A stretch of 25,279 nucleotides of DNA. Source: a bacterium (GTDB taxonomy: Bacteria; Actinomycetota; Acidimicrobiia; Acidimicrobiales; UBA8592). The notes under the pieces are model-generated. The model was not told the DNA's origin. It saw nothing but the letters and a program-made list of their open reading frames with translations, and did not search any database. This document shows positions 1 to 8,292 of the stretch, in pieces; within the stretch, counting starts at the first letter, position 1; every line of letters begins with the position of its first letter. Both the position numbers and the translations under genes were made by a program. The stretch is from positions 1 through 25,279 of the forward strand of contig PATL01000033.1 in assembly GCA_002713605.1 (NCBI GenBank), in the 5' to 3' direction.

Positions 1-672
1 ATAGCCAACTGATTTCCAATAGTTACGATAGTTTGGAAGACCAACATACATGCTTAGCGTCTTTCGATTGACCGACGCAGCTGCTTCTCTATCCGTGGAA
101 ATGCAGGTTGGAATCATGCCGCCGATAAAGAAATCACTTTGAGGTTTTTGACTCTGGTTCATTCGCTGCAAGGATCCTGCAATAGCGCTTCTCGCAGCAT
201 TTGCGAAGACAATTCCATCAGATTCTTGAGCACCTAACGTCATCATTTTGTCTCTCATAGCAGCGATAATTATGGGAGGTAAGTCTCCTACGCGTTTTGC
301 CTCTTTATATGCGTGAATAAATTTTTTGGTGTCTTGAAGGGGTCTACCCGTTGAAACTGAAAGCCGTTCATTCATTGGTGCATGACTAACCCCTACTCCA
401 AAGCGAAATCGTCCACCTGATATCTCATGTATATATGAGGCCGATGCAGCGTAATCTTGAGCGTGGCGAGTGTAAATATTTACGATTGAGGTCCCAAACG
501 CAATACTGTTGGTATTTTCTGCAATGCTCTGACATAGACCCATTGCATCACCAAAGCTAGGGCAGTAAATACCTGAGAATCCTCTTTTCTCTATTTCCAC
601 TGCCAGGTCAAGCGTGGTTCTTCGCCGAGATGGTACAGCTGATAATGAAACTGCTGGAAGTGTATTATTCAA
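1..672 (-). CDS. Luciferase-like (LLM class) flavin/F420-dependent oxidoreductase, 3' end beyond the window
   Basis: An open frame of 224 codons reads leftward off the window edge, so the C-terminus is missing. The translation has the bacterial-luciferase TIM-barrel look: an N-terminal stretch LAVEIEKRGFSGIY, then IAFGTSIVNIYTRHA, then the block ISGGRFRFGVGVSHAP. The last block matches the family pattern 'sgGRf.lGlG.sh' that lines the flavin or F420 pocket. Members reduce or oxidise small organic substrates with FMN or F420; the substrate cannot be told. The proposed start is a TTG at 672-670 lying inside the last codons of the upstream acyl-CoA dehydrogenase gene (8-base overlap), which implies translational coupling. 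No ATG is available in this frame near the N-terminus, and another TTG lies slightly upstream. Family assignment is firm; start and cofactor are inferred. Confidence 0.8.
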   Translation of the reverse strand, partial: MNNTLPAVSLSAVPSRRRTTLDLAVEIEKRGFSGIYCPSFGDAMGLCQSIAENTNSIAFGTSIVNIYTRHAQDYAASASYIHEISGGRFRFGVGVSHAPMNERLSVSTGRPLQDTKKFIHAYKEAKRVGDLPPIIIAAMRDKMMTLGAQESDGIVFANAARSAIAGSLQRMNQSQKPQSDFFIGGMIPTCISTDREAAASVNRKTLSMYVGLPNYRNYWKSVGY

Positions 673-1879
673 TACGCATCCCAGAGATTGCCCTACTGAC
701 AACTAGTTGTTGAATTTGCTCTGTTCCTTCAAAAATGTCATGTATTTTTGCGTCTCGATGCCATCGCTCAACTGGGTATTCCCTTGTGTAGCCATAGCCG
801 CCCAATATTTGTATTGCTCGTTCGGTTACCCAGGTAGCGACCCTTCCGGCCTTTAATTTAGCCATAGAACCCTCAGCATTTTCAAATTGCCCATTCTTTC
901 CAAGCCATGCTGCACGCCAAGCTAACATCCTTGCAGCATCGATTTCCGTGGCCATATCAGCGAGCATAAAAGCAATTCCCTGATTTTGAATTATTGGTCT
1001 ACCAAATGCGTAACGTTCTTTGGCATATTCGAGAGAATATTCATATGCTGCACGAGCTACACCGATGGCCTGCGCAGCAACTGCTGGCCTCGTAGCTTCA
1101 AACGTTTGCATAGCTGCTTGGGCGTTGCCTCGTTTACCCTCTCTCACACGCGCAAGTCGTTCATCAAGCTTTTCTTTTCCACCTAATAAACATCTTCCAG
1201 GCACCCTGACATTGTCCAATACAACCTCAGCTGTATGGCTAGCACGGATACCATGCTTCTTATACTTTTGTCCTTGAGAAAGCCCTGGAGTGTTTGGGGG
1301 AACGACAAAACTAGCATGCCCCTTAGAACCTAGTTCTGGATCTACAACCCCTATAACCACATGTATATCAGCTATTCCGCCATTAGTAATCCAAGCCTTG
1401 GTCCCATTGAGGATCCACTCATCCGCAGCTTCATCGTATTTTGCGGAAAGTCTGTAGCCTCCGACATCTGAACCGGCATCTGGCTCTGAAGCACAGAATG
1501 CTCCAATCTTTAAGTTTTGTGCGTCACCATAGCATTGCGGGACCCATTCTATTACCTGATCTCCCGAGCCCGAAGCAAGGATGCCTGCTGCCGCTAAACC
1601 TGACCCCATAATTGCCATTCCAATTCCCGCATCACCCCAAAAGAGTTCTTCTATTGCGACTGGCATTGTTAGTCCGGTGGGGTCATTAGACATCATTTCG
1701 GCCATAAATTCCCATCCGTATAGACCTATCTCAGCAGCTTGTTGAACGATTGGGTAAGGAAATTCTTCCTTCTCGTCCCATTCTTCAGCAGCAGGTCTTA
1801 CAACATCTTCGGCAAACCCATGCACCCAACTCTGAATGCCTATTTGGTCATCGTTTAACTTTAAGGAAAAATCGCTCAT
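665..1879 (-). CDS. Acyl-CoA dehydrogenase
   Basis: This is a 404-residue FAD-dependent acyl-CoA dehydrogenase, the usual length for the family, which catalyses alpha-beta desaturation of acyl-CoA thioesters in beta-oxidation or branched-chain degradation. Visible features are the flavin/substrate signature GAFCASEPDAGSD (about residues 126-138), the WITNGG stretch that follows, YAFGRPI, and the C-terminal ILGGYGYTREYPVERW. It ends with IFEGTEQIQ, where Glu384 sits at the catalytic-base position of medium-chain enzymes. The ATG at 1879 is preferred: GAGAGG lies 5 bases upstream. A GTG two codons earlier (1885) is also open. It is transcribed divergently from valS, and its 3' end overlaps the start of the luciferase-like gene by 8 bases, so the two are probably one operon. 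Substrate chain length cannot be read from the sequence. Confidence 0.93.
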   Translation of the reverse strand: MSDFSLKLNDDQIGIQSWVHGFAEDVVRPAAEEWDEKEEFPYPIVQQAAEIGLYGWEFMAEMMSNDPTGLTMPVAIEELFWGDAGIGMAIMGSGLAAAGILASGSGDQVIEWVPQCYGDAQNLKIGAFCASEPDAGSDVGGYRLSAKYDEAADEWILNGTKAWITNGGIADIHVVIGVVDPELGSKGHASFVVPPNTPGLSQGQKYKKHGIRASHTAEVVLDNVRVPGRCLLGGKEKLDERLARVREGKRGNAQAAMQTFEATRPAVAAQAIGVARAAYEYSLEYAKERYAFGRPIIQNQGIAFMLADMATEIDAARMLAWRAAWLGKNGQFENAEGSMAKLKAGRVATWVTERAIQILGGYGYTREYPVERWHRDAKIHDIFEGTEQIQQLVVSRAISGMRIE

Positions 1880-2009
1880 CTGCACCTCTCAGATCATTCT
1901 TTAATTCTAGGGTGTCTGAGTGAAAATAAATAGTGATATACGTCTCATTGTTTCTGGAAGTCTACGCGATAATGGAAATTCGCCATTAACATTCCATAAG
2001 AATGCAGAT
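1880..2009. promoter_or_regulatory. Divergent intergenic region between acyl-CoA dehydrogenase and valS, with a small hairpin
   Basis: These 130 bases must carry the promoters of both divergent genes if valS starts at 2010. A 6-bp inverted repeat TAATGG / CCATTA with a 7-base loop lies at 1970-1988, about 20 bases before the valS ATG. No convincing T-box specifier or antiterminator sequence was recognised, and no confident -35/-10 pair was found. The alternative GTG start of valS at 1920 would place the hairpin inside coding sequence and leave only 40 bases between the genes. Confidence 0.35.
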
Positions 2010-5000
2010 ATGAATAACCAAAAGAAACTTGAGAAATCCTATAAACCCCTAGAGGTTGAAGAAGCAATTAGTAACCTATGGAAAGAAACTGGATCATTTG
2101 ATGCTATTGCGGGGTCATCAAGCGACACTGCTTTCTCCATAGTCATCCCACCGCCTAACGTGACCGCAGCTCTTCATCTAGGTCATGCTCTAAATAACAC
2201 CTTGCAAGATGTTCTTATCAGATTCCATCGCATGGCAGGATTTCCGACCTTGTGGATGCCAGGAACAGACCATGCCGGAATCGCCACGCAGACTGTTGTA
2301 GAGAAAAGGCTAATTAATGACGGAACGTCACGACTTGAAATAGGAAGAAATGCCTTTGTTCAGAGAACTCAAGAGTGGAAGGACGAATACGAAAAAATAA
2401 TCATTGATCAGCTAATCGCAATGGGGGCATCGTGTGATTTTGATCGCACTCGATTCACGATGGATGATCTCTGCGCTACAGCCGTCAGGCACGCATTTTT
2501 TATTTTATTTCAAGATGGATTGATCTACAGAGGGAAAAGGCTGGTCAATTGGGATCCTGTTACTATGACAGCTTTAGCTGATGACGAAGTGGAGATGGAA
2601 GAGATTGAAGGGTCTATGTGGTATCTCAAGTATCCTTTGGAAGACGATACAGGGTATGTGACTGTTGCTACCACTCGACCTGAAACGATGTTGGGTGACA
2701 CAGCTGTGGCGGTGAACCCAAATGATCCTCGTGCCTCAGAACTCGTTGGCAAAATGATTCGTCTTCCAATTGTTGGAAGATTGATTCCTATCATTGCGGA
2801 CGACTACGTAATCATGGCAGATTCTGATAGCAACGATCCAAAAGCGCAATTTGCCTCAGGATTTCTCAAAGTAACACCTGCCCATGATCCCAATGACTGG
2901 GAGATAGGTCTTAGACATAATTTGGCTGTTATTAATGTCATGGCCCCAGACGCAACAATCTCCGAGAGTTACGGATGGGATGATACTTCGGAGGAAGCTA
3001 AAAAGTTTGTTGGTCTTAGTAGAGATGAAGCCCGCAACGCAATCGTTGATTGGTTTAGCGAAAATAAACTACTTGCTGACGTAAAGCCCTACGCTCATTC
3101 TGTTGGGCATTCGTATAGAAGCCACGTACCTATAGAACCATGGCTGAGTTCACAATGGTACGTTGCAGTCACAGATGATAAATTACGCGGCTCTGCTTTG
3201 AGGGCGCAGGACCCCTCTCAGAGTCCTATTCTCCCTTCGGATGTTGAAGCCCGCAGCAAAGATGATGGAGACGGGGGGTTAACTTTTTTCCCTGAGAGAT
3301 ATGCCAAAACATATTACTCCTGGCACGAGGGAATTAGAGACTGGTGTATTTCAAGACAATTATGGTGGGGGCATCAAATACCAGTATGGGTAAGAACAGT
3401 CCCAGAAAATGAAACCGAATTCGAAGCATATGAGGATGATTGTTTAGTAGCTGACAGCGAGTGGGTACGAAGAGGTGCTGCGCACAAAATACGACGAACA
3501 GAAGAGGGCCTAATAGAAGAATCTATTTGCGTACCCCCACAGAGCACCTTACAGCGACTGGAAAAACCTGAAAGTACTACAGAATCTGATTTGATCAACC
3601 TTCTTGAAAATCAAGGGTTTGAGCGAGATCCCGATGTGCTAGACACTTGGTTCTCTTCCGCCCTGTGGCCCTTATCAACCATGGGATGGCCTTGGCCTGA
3701 AGACTTCCCTGAAACTGAGGGGTTGCTAGATTTCTATAATCCCACATCTGTGCTTTCAACCGCTCGCGAAATCATTACCTTATGGGTAAGCAGGATGGTC
3801 ATGTTTAATCGCTACTTCCTCAACGGACGCCTCCCTTTCAAAGACGTTTTCATACACGCAATGGTTCAAGATGGCCATGGTCAAAAGATGTCAAAAAGCT
3901 TGGGTAATGGAGTAGACCCTCGCGACATAATTTTCAGCCATGGAGCAGATGCGATGCGATTTACCTTGGTGCAAATGACAACTGATACTCAAGATGTTCG
4001 AATGCCTGTTGAAATGGTATGCCCTCACTCAGGTGTATCTTTTGAACCAGAATTCGTGCGCACCCAAGCAGGTCATCTAGTTGCTGCCCCTATTCAGGTA
4101 TCACCACAAGATGACAGTAAACAAATGGTCAGCGCTTACGGTGCTGCTTCCGGAGTTGCTGAACCAAATAAACAGATACCACTCGCGAGGAACACCTCAT
4201 CTAAATTTGATTTAGGAAGAAATTTCACCAACAAGCTCTGGAATGCAACCCGATTTGCATTAAACAGAATCGATGAAGAGCTCGTTACGAACATCGATCT
4301 AGCAAATAGGCCGTTCATAGATAAATGGATTTTTGCACGATTAGATGAAACGACCCGAAAATTAGAGAAATCAATAAAGAAATATCAATTCAATTTTTTT
4401 GCAGACACCCTTTACGATTTTATTTGGCACGACGTATGCGATCGCTATTTGGAAGCTGTGAAACCATCTATTGATAGTGACCCTGAACAGCAAATGGTCC
4501 TAGCTAACCTTCTTAACGCTGTATTGAGAATAATGCATCCGGTTTGCCCATTTGTAACAGAAGCTCTTTGGCCACACGTTCGTCAAGCAACAACATCTAC
4601 CGTAAAAGGTGTCAAACTGTCTGATTCAGAGATACTAGCGACTGCCTCATGGCCAAAAATCGAGATAACACAAAGTATTTCGCCCTCTCTCATCAGTGAC
4701 TTCAACAGCGCTGACCAACTCGTTTCGCTTATCAGATCTACGAGGGCAGAACAAAAAGTGAAACCAAAGCAATCCATTGAACTCTACGCCCCGAGTCCGG
4801 TACTTGATCTGCTTGATAGGGTAAATGGATATGTTCAAATTCTTTCGGGTATCGGAGAAGTCAAACCCCTACAGGAAGCTCCGTCTGATGGTTCTACCGT
4901 CATTACTTTTGAAGGAACGGAAATAAAAATCTCAGGATTAAATAGTGATATTGACATAGGAGCTCAAAAAGTTCGACTTGAAAAACTGATAGCTGATAAG

Positions 5001-5153
5001 GAAAAGCAAATTAGTGGTTTCAAGGGGCGTTTGAACAACGAAGGTTATTTGTCGAATGCCAAACCGGAAATAATCGAGGAAACACGAAACATGCTTGCGT
5101 TAGCGGAAGCAGACCTTGAGGCTGCACAACGTTCTCTAGCTAACCTAGATTAG
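2010..5153 (+). CDS. valS: Valyl-tRNA synthetase with an extra insertion
   Basis: This class I aminoacyl-tRNA synthetase charges tRNA-Val in the cytoplasm. From the ATG at 2010 it has 1047 residues, longer than the roughly 860-960 typical of bacterial ValS. It carries the class I HIGH motif as HLGH (56-59), preceded by PPPNVTAAL, and KMSKS at 626-630. In between lie the CP1 editing region and the DVLDTWFSSALWP block. The anticodon-binding domain starts around GRNFTNKLWNATRF (736 on). The C-terminus is a charged helical arm (LEKLIADKEKQISGF onward), as in other ValS. About 68 extra residues (668-735) sit between KMSKS and the anticodon domain. The frame is open back to a GTG at 1920 with AGGG nearby, adding 30 residues; the start at 2010 is preferred because family homology begins just after it. 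It ends 8 bases from the convergent mscS-like gene. Confidence 0.95.
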   Translation: MNNQKKLEKSYKPLEVEEAISNLWKETGSFDAIAGSSSDTAFSIVIPPPNVTAALHLGHALNNTLQDVLIRFHRMAGFPTLWMPGTDHAGIATQTVVEKRLINDGTSRLEIGRNAFVQRTQEWKDEYEKIIIDQLIAMGASCDFDRTRFTMDDLCATAVRHAFFILFQDGLIYRGKRLVNWDPVTMTALADDEVEMEEIEGSMWYLKYPLEDDTGYVTVATTRPETMLGDTAVAVNPNDPRASELVGKMIRLPIVGRLIPIIADDYVIMADSDSNDPKAQFASGFLKVTPAHDPNDWEIGLRHNLAVINVMAPDATISESYGWDDTSEEAKKFVGLSRDEARNAIVDWFSENKLLADVKPYAHSVGHSYRSHVPIEPWLSSQWYVAVTDDKLRGSALRAQDPSQSPILPSDVEARSKDDGDGGLTFFPERYAKTYYSWHEGIRDWCISRQLWWGHQIPVWVRTVPENETEFEAYEDDCLVADSEWVRRGAAHKIRRTEEGLIEESICVPPQSTLQRLEKPESTTESDLINLLENQGFERDPDVLDTWFSSALWPLSTMGWPWPEDFPETEGLLDFYNPTSVLSTAREIITLWVSRMVMFNRYFLNGRLPFKDVFIHAMVQDGHGQKMSKSLGNGVDPRDIIFSHGADAMRFTLVQMTTDTQDVRMPVEMVCPHSGVSFEPEFVRTQAGHLVAAPIQVSPQDDSKQMVSAYGAASGVAEPNKQIPLARNTSSKFDLGRNFTNKLWNATRFALNRIDEELVTNIDLANRPFIDKWIFARLDETTRKLEKSIKKYQFNFFADTLYDFIWHDVCDRYLEAVKPSIDSDPEQQMVLANLLNAVLRIMHPVCPFVTEALWPHVRQATTSTVKGVKLSDSEILATASWPKIEITQSISPSLISDFNSADQLVSLIRSTRAEQKVKPKQSIELYAPSPVLDLLDRVNGYVQILSGIGEVKPLQEAPSDGSTVITFEGTEIKISGLNSDIDIGAQKVRLEKLIADKEKQISGFKGRLNNEGYLSNAKPEIIEETRNMLALAEADLEAAQRSLANLD

Positions 5154-5161
5154 CGTCACAT

Positions 5162-6259
5162 TTACTTTTCTTGTTTAACCCAAACCGTACGCTGTGGGAA
5201 TGGCATCTCGATACCTTCCTCATCAAAAGCTTCTTTTATACGAATTCTTAGCTCACGTGCGACAGCCCATTGCTCAGATGGGTCTGTTTTGGCAACCAGT
5301 CGAAGAGTAATACCATCAATTCCAAGATTCTGAACTCCCGTAACTTTAGGTTGCTCGATAATATCTCCATCAAGAAAGCTATCATCCTGCCAAAGACCCT
5401 CAGCGACATCTTGCATGACCTGTTGTGCTTTTCTCAAATCAGTATCATAAGCGACGTCTATATCCAGTACAGCTCTTGACCAAACCTGTGACCGATTCCC
5501 CACTCGCGCTATTTCTCCATTTGGGATATACCATACACTCCCGTTAGTATCCCTAAGTATCGTCGTTCTGAGAGTCATTCTTTCTACCGTTCCAGAGGCG
5601 AGACCAACATCAACGGAATCCCCAACTCCGTATTGATCCTCTACGAGCATGAACATTCCAGATAAGAAGTCTTTGACGATAGATTGGGCACCAAATCCAA
5701 CTGCTACACCGACAATTCCAGCACCTGCAATTAGTGGTCCAAGATTTATACCTATCTCACCAAGAGAAATGAGCACGGCTACTGTCCAAATTACTAAATT
5801 AGCGATACTTGAAAGAACGGAAGTTAAAGTCTCAGTCCTTGCTTTTGTTCTTATATCTGATTGCTCACCCTGTAGGACATTGCTGGCTAGAACTTTGTCT
5901 TTAATCTTTTCGATTCCTTTTATTTTTTGTAATTGTGCAAGTGCTCGGTTTTCTCTTTCAGCAGTGAGGCGCTCACCAAAATGGACGATGGCTCGTTTGA
6001 CGACCCTTGAGCCTATAAAGGCCGCTAGAAGAACGATAAGAATTGTCAACGGTTTATCAACAGCCCAACCGATTACTGATGAAAGGGTTGCATTTCCTGA
6101 TGCATCATAAACCCATTCGCAAATCTGGCCGGGGTCATTGCCACATGCATCAATAAGGTCATCATTCACGGATTGCAAAGGAATTAAATCAAAGGACATA
6201 GAGAAATCGTAGAGAGTCCGGTCTTCATCATTGGTGATGGTCATAAAAAAAATCATCAT
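5162..6259 (-). CDS. MscS-family mechanosensitive ion channel
   Basis: This 365-residue membrane protein is expected to open under membrane tension and release solutes during osmotic downshock. Three hydrophobic segments are visible, at about residues 60-88, 145-168 and 173-203. The last is the pore-lining helix, rich in Gly and Ala (LIAGAGIVGVAVGFGAQSIV) and followed by KDFLSGMFMLVEDQYGVGD, the hallmark of MscS. The beta domain (TLRTTILRDTNGSVWYIPNGEI) and an alpha/beta C-terminal domain follow. Cys39 and Cys47 in the short N-terminal tail before the first helix could form a disulfide; that is inference. The start is uncertain: ATGs at 6259, 6256, 6244 and 6199 are in frame and none has a good ribosome site. 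It is convergent with valS and divergent from the molybdate regulator. Confidence 0.9.
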   Translation of the reverse strand: MMIFFMTITNDEDRTLYDFSMSFDLIPLQSVNDDLIDACGNDPGQICEWVYDASGNATLSSVIGWAVDKPLTILIVLLAAFIGSRVVKRAIVHFGERLTAERENRALAQLQKIKGIEKIKDKVLASNVLQGEQSDIRTKARTETLTSVLSSIANLVIWTVAVLISLGEIGINLGPLIAGAGIVGVAVGFGAQSIVKDFLSGMFMLVEDQYGVGDSVDVGLASGTVERMTLRTTILRDTNGSVWYIPNGEIARVGNRSQVWSRAVLDIDVAYDTDLRKAQQVMQDVAEGLWQDDSFLDGDIIEQPKVTGVQNLGIDGITLRLVAKTDPSEQWAVARELRIRIKEAFDEEGIEMPFPQRTVWVKQEK

Positions 6260-6325
6260 CTAGCATAAATAAACTTATAGTTCTAGAAAACTTATTTTTT
6301 ATTATGTGATTTTCATATATTTTAT

Positions 6326-6354
6326 TAGAATAAACCTATGAATAACATAGGTTT
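6326..6354 (+). promoter_or_regulatory. Candidate -10 box and 23-bp inverted repeat upstream of the HTH-TOBE regulator
   Basis: TAGAAT at 6326-6331 matches five of six bases of the TATAAT -10 consensus; no good -35 is seen about 17 bases upstream. Directly after it, 6332-6354 is a perfect inverted repeat with arms AAACCTATG and CATAGGTTT separated by AATAA. It ends 8 bases before the ATG at 6363. The position around the expected transcription start fits an operator bound by the adjacent HTH-TOBE protein (autoregulation by molybdate). Alternatively, as RNA it would fold into a 9-bp hairpin hiding the only purine-rich stretch (ATAGG) before the start codon. Function is inferred; the repeat itself is plain in the sequence. 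Confidence 0.6.
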
Positions 6355-6362
6355 TAAAAGTT

Positions 6363-6749
6363 ATGAGTAATTTACGCATTGGACAGGTGGCCGATCTTCT
6401 TGCAGTAAGTACTGACACTATAAGATCATGGATAGATGATGGAAAGATCCCATCAAGCAGAACCAGTGGCGGGCACAGAATAATCAAGGGGGCAGATCTC
6501 GCCAGATTCTTAACAGACGCTGACAATGATCCCTCCATCACTACGCATTTATCTGCCCGTAATCGATTTTTAGGTCTCGTCACAAATGTAAAAAAAGGTA
6601 ATGTAATGGCTCAAATCGAAATACAAGCAGGCGGTCAGAGAATAGTGTCCTTGATCTCTTCAGAGGCAGCAGAAGCAATGAAACTAAAACCCGGAGTAGT
6701 TGCTGCCGCAGTTATTAAGTCAACAAATGTTGTTGTTGAACTCCCCTGA
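6363..6749 (+). CDS. HTH (MerR/excisionase-like) plus TOBE/Mop domain protein, probable molybdate-responsive regulator
   Basis: This 128-residue protein has two parts. Residues 1-50 form a MerR/excisionase-type helix-turn-helix (IGQVADLLAVSTDTIRSWID, then the wing SGGHRI). Residues about 66-128 form a single TOBE (Mop) domain (NRFLGLVTNVKKGNVMAQIE to AAVIKSTNVVVELP), the fold that binds molybdate or tungstate in ModE, ModC and molbindins. It stands 26 bases upstream of modA in the same direction, so it most likely senses cytoplasmic molybdate and controls the transporter. It differs from classical E. coli ModE, which has a LysR-like winged helix and two Mop repeats. A single Mop domain implies that oligomers form the ligand sites. 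Role is inferred from domain content and position. Confidence 0.85.
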   Translation: MSNLRIGQVADLLAVSTDTIRSWIDDGKIPSSRTSGGHRIIKGADLARFLTDADNDPSITTHLSARNRFLGLVTNVKKGNVMAQIEIQAGGQRIVSLISSEAAEAMKLKPGVVAAAVIKSTNVVVELP

Positions 6750-6775
6750 TTTCACCCTAAAGGATAATTTTTGGA

Positions 6776-7504
6776 ATGAAACTATTCGTAAGCATATGCC
6801 TAGGCGTTACTTTATTATGTTTTAATCTGTCGTGTTCTGCATCAGGTGACTCTCTCCGAGTTCTAGCAGCAGCATCGCTAACAGAAGCATTTGAAGAAGT
6901 AGCTAAAGAGTTTGAAAATAACACAGGTGTCAAAGTTACGATTTCGATTGCCGGAAGCTCATCATTAGCAACTCAGATAGAAGATGGCGCCCCCGCCGAT
7001 GTAATTGCACTTGCCGACGAAGAGACATTTGAACGAGTTAAGACATCCGGTCGCCTTACCCAGCATGATGAAACCATTTTTGCTACAAACTACTTAACCA
7101 TTATTACACCCATTGGAAATCCGGCATCAATAAAAGAAATTTCTGACTTTGAGGGCCACATCATCGCTCTTTGCCAAGAACAAGTCCCGTGCGGTCGTCT
7201 AACTAAAGAACTCACTAACTCATTATCAATTCAGATCAAACCAGCAACGTGGGAACCAAATGTAAGGTCTGTCAGAACAAAAGTGGAATTAGGAGAAGTT
7301 GATGCAGGACTCGTATATATCACTGATGTAACAAACCGAGTTGTTTCAATTCCAATCGAAGAAAGCGAACAGATAAAAACTAGATATCCAATTGCAATAG
7401 TCGATAACGCAAAACCTTCCGCTGCGGAGTTCGTTGATTTTATTCTGTCTTCCACCGGACAAGGAATCCTAAATCGCCTTGGATTCGGAGAGCCCCAGAG
7501 ATGA
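6776..7504 (+). CDS. modA: Molybdate ABC transporter substrate-binding protein
   Basis: This 242-residue extracytoplasmic binding protein captures molybdate (or tungstate) for the ModBC permease. It begins with a hydrophobic secretion signal (LFVSICLGVTLLCFNLSC). Cys20 could be lipidated, but Asn at -3 is a poor lipobox, so lipoprotein status is uncertain. ModA blocks are clear: VLAAASLTEAFEEVAKEF, AGSSSLATQIEDGAPADV with the Ser residues that bind the oxyanion, and GEVDAGLVYITDV with the conserved Tyr. It is the first transporter gene and overlaps modB by 4 bases (ATGA), so the two are translationally coupled. Tungstate (Tup/Wtp) or sulfate use cannot be fully excluded, but the signature is that of ModA. 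Confidence 0.93.
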   Translation: MKLFVSICLGVTLLCFNLSCSASGDSLRVLAAASLTEAFEEVAKEFENNTGVKVTISIAGSSSLATQIEDGAPADVIALADEETFERVKTSGRLTQHDETIFATNYLTIITPIGNPASIKEISDFEGHIIALCQEQVPCGRLTKELTNSLSIQIKPATWEPNVRSVRTKVELGEVDAGLVYITDVTNRVVSIPIEESEQIKTRYPIAIVDNAKPSAAEFVDFILSSTGQGILNRLGFGEPQR

Positions 7505-8292
7505 AAACAAAACAACGACCGGTACCCACCAGTATTTTGGTAATAGCCACTATAGGCTTTGCTTTGCTAGCGATCCCATTTATTGGCTTAGCTCAGCGCA
7601 CTCCCTGGTCTTCGTTTGCTCAAATAGCAACAGAGGAAACTGTTCTACGATCCATTAGTCTCTCAATGATTATTGCAACAAGTTCCGCTTGCATTTGTTT
7701 GATCTTGGGAATCCCACTCGGTTGGATTTTAGCTAAGGCCAAATTTAGAGGACTGAAAATAGTAAGAGCAGTTGTTCTTCTGCCGATGGTTCTTCCTCCA
7801 GTCGCAGGAGGAACCGCATTACTGTTTGCACTGGGAAGGAAAGGTTTCATAGGGGAGAAATTAAACAGCTGGCTTGGGATAACCCTTCCGTTCACAACTG
7901 CAGGAGCGATAATAGCTGCGACGTTCGTTGCGCTACCCTTCTTCGTCTTGTCCATTGAGTCGTCCGCCAGTGAACTAGATTCAAAACTAGAGGAAGCATC
8001 TCTAAATTTAGGAGCTACTCCGATAAGAACCTTTTTCACAGTGACTCTTCCTATGTTACGGAATTCGATATTAGCTGGCATCGCTCTCTCTTGGGCAAGA
8101 GCACTTGGCGAATTCGGTGCGACTATTACATTTGCAGGAGATAATCCTGAACAAACTCGAACCTTGCCGTTGCAACTATTCGTGGCATTAGAAACCAATC
8201 CCGAAAGAGCAATGGTTATAGGCATGCTTATGGTGTTGATCTCTCTGTCTGTTCTCATCACACTCCGAGGGAATTGGCTGGGTCGGCGATGA
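7501..8292 (+). CDS. modB: Molybdate ABC transporter permease
   Basis: This 263-residue inner-membrane permease of the molybdate importer has about five or six hydrophobic helices, including ILVIATIGFALLAIPFIGLA at the N-terminus, VLLPMVLPPVAGGTALLFAL in the middle and MVIGMLMVLISLSVLITL near the end. The EAA loop that docks to the ATPase reads EEASLNLGATPIRTF, followed by TLPML. The motif LPPVAGG is typical of ModB and CysT/CysW-type permeases. Its start ATG overlaps the modA stop (ATGA), and its stop codon overlaps the preferred modC ATG in the same way. This tight arrangement supports production of the three subunits from one transcript. Confidence 0.94.
   Translation: MKTKQRPVPTSILVIATIGFALLAIPFIGLAQRTPWSSFAQIATEETVLRSISLSMIIATSSACICLILGIPLGWILAKAKFRGLKIVRAVVLLPMVLPPVAGGTALLFALGRKGFIGEKLNSWLGITLPFTTAGAIIAATFVALPFFVLSIESSASELDSKLEEASLNLGATPIRTFFTVTLPMLRNSILAGIALSWARALGEFGATITFAGDNPEQTRTLPLQLFVALETNPERAMVIGMLMVLISLSVLITLRGNWLGRR

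Noticed and set aside
1920..2009. Thirty-residue N-terminal extension of ValS from a GTG at 1920
   Set aside because: Family similarity begins only after the ATG at 2010, and a start at 1920 would leave 40 bases for two divergent promoters. AGGG before the GTG keeps it possible, so it is noted but not chosen.
1886..2009. Possible T-box or other aminoacyl-tRNA-responsive leader before valS
   Set aside because: No T-box consensus, specifier loop or terminator/antiterminator pair was recognisable; only a weak 6-bp hairpin was found.
5649..6110. Plus-strand open frame of 153 codons within the MscS gene
   Set aside because: The minus-strand MscS protein has unmistakable pore and beta-domain motifs; the opposite frame shows none and has no start signal.
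7620..8261. Long open frame on the minus strand inside modB (213 codons)
   Set aside because: It lies fully within a well-supported permease gene, its translation shows no recognisable domain, and no ribosome site precedes it. It is a reading-frame shadow.
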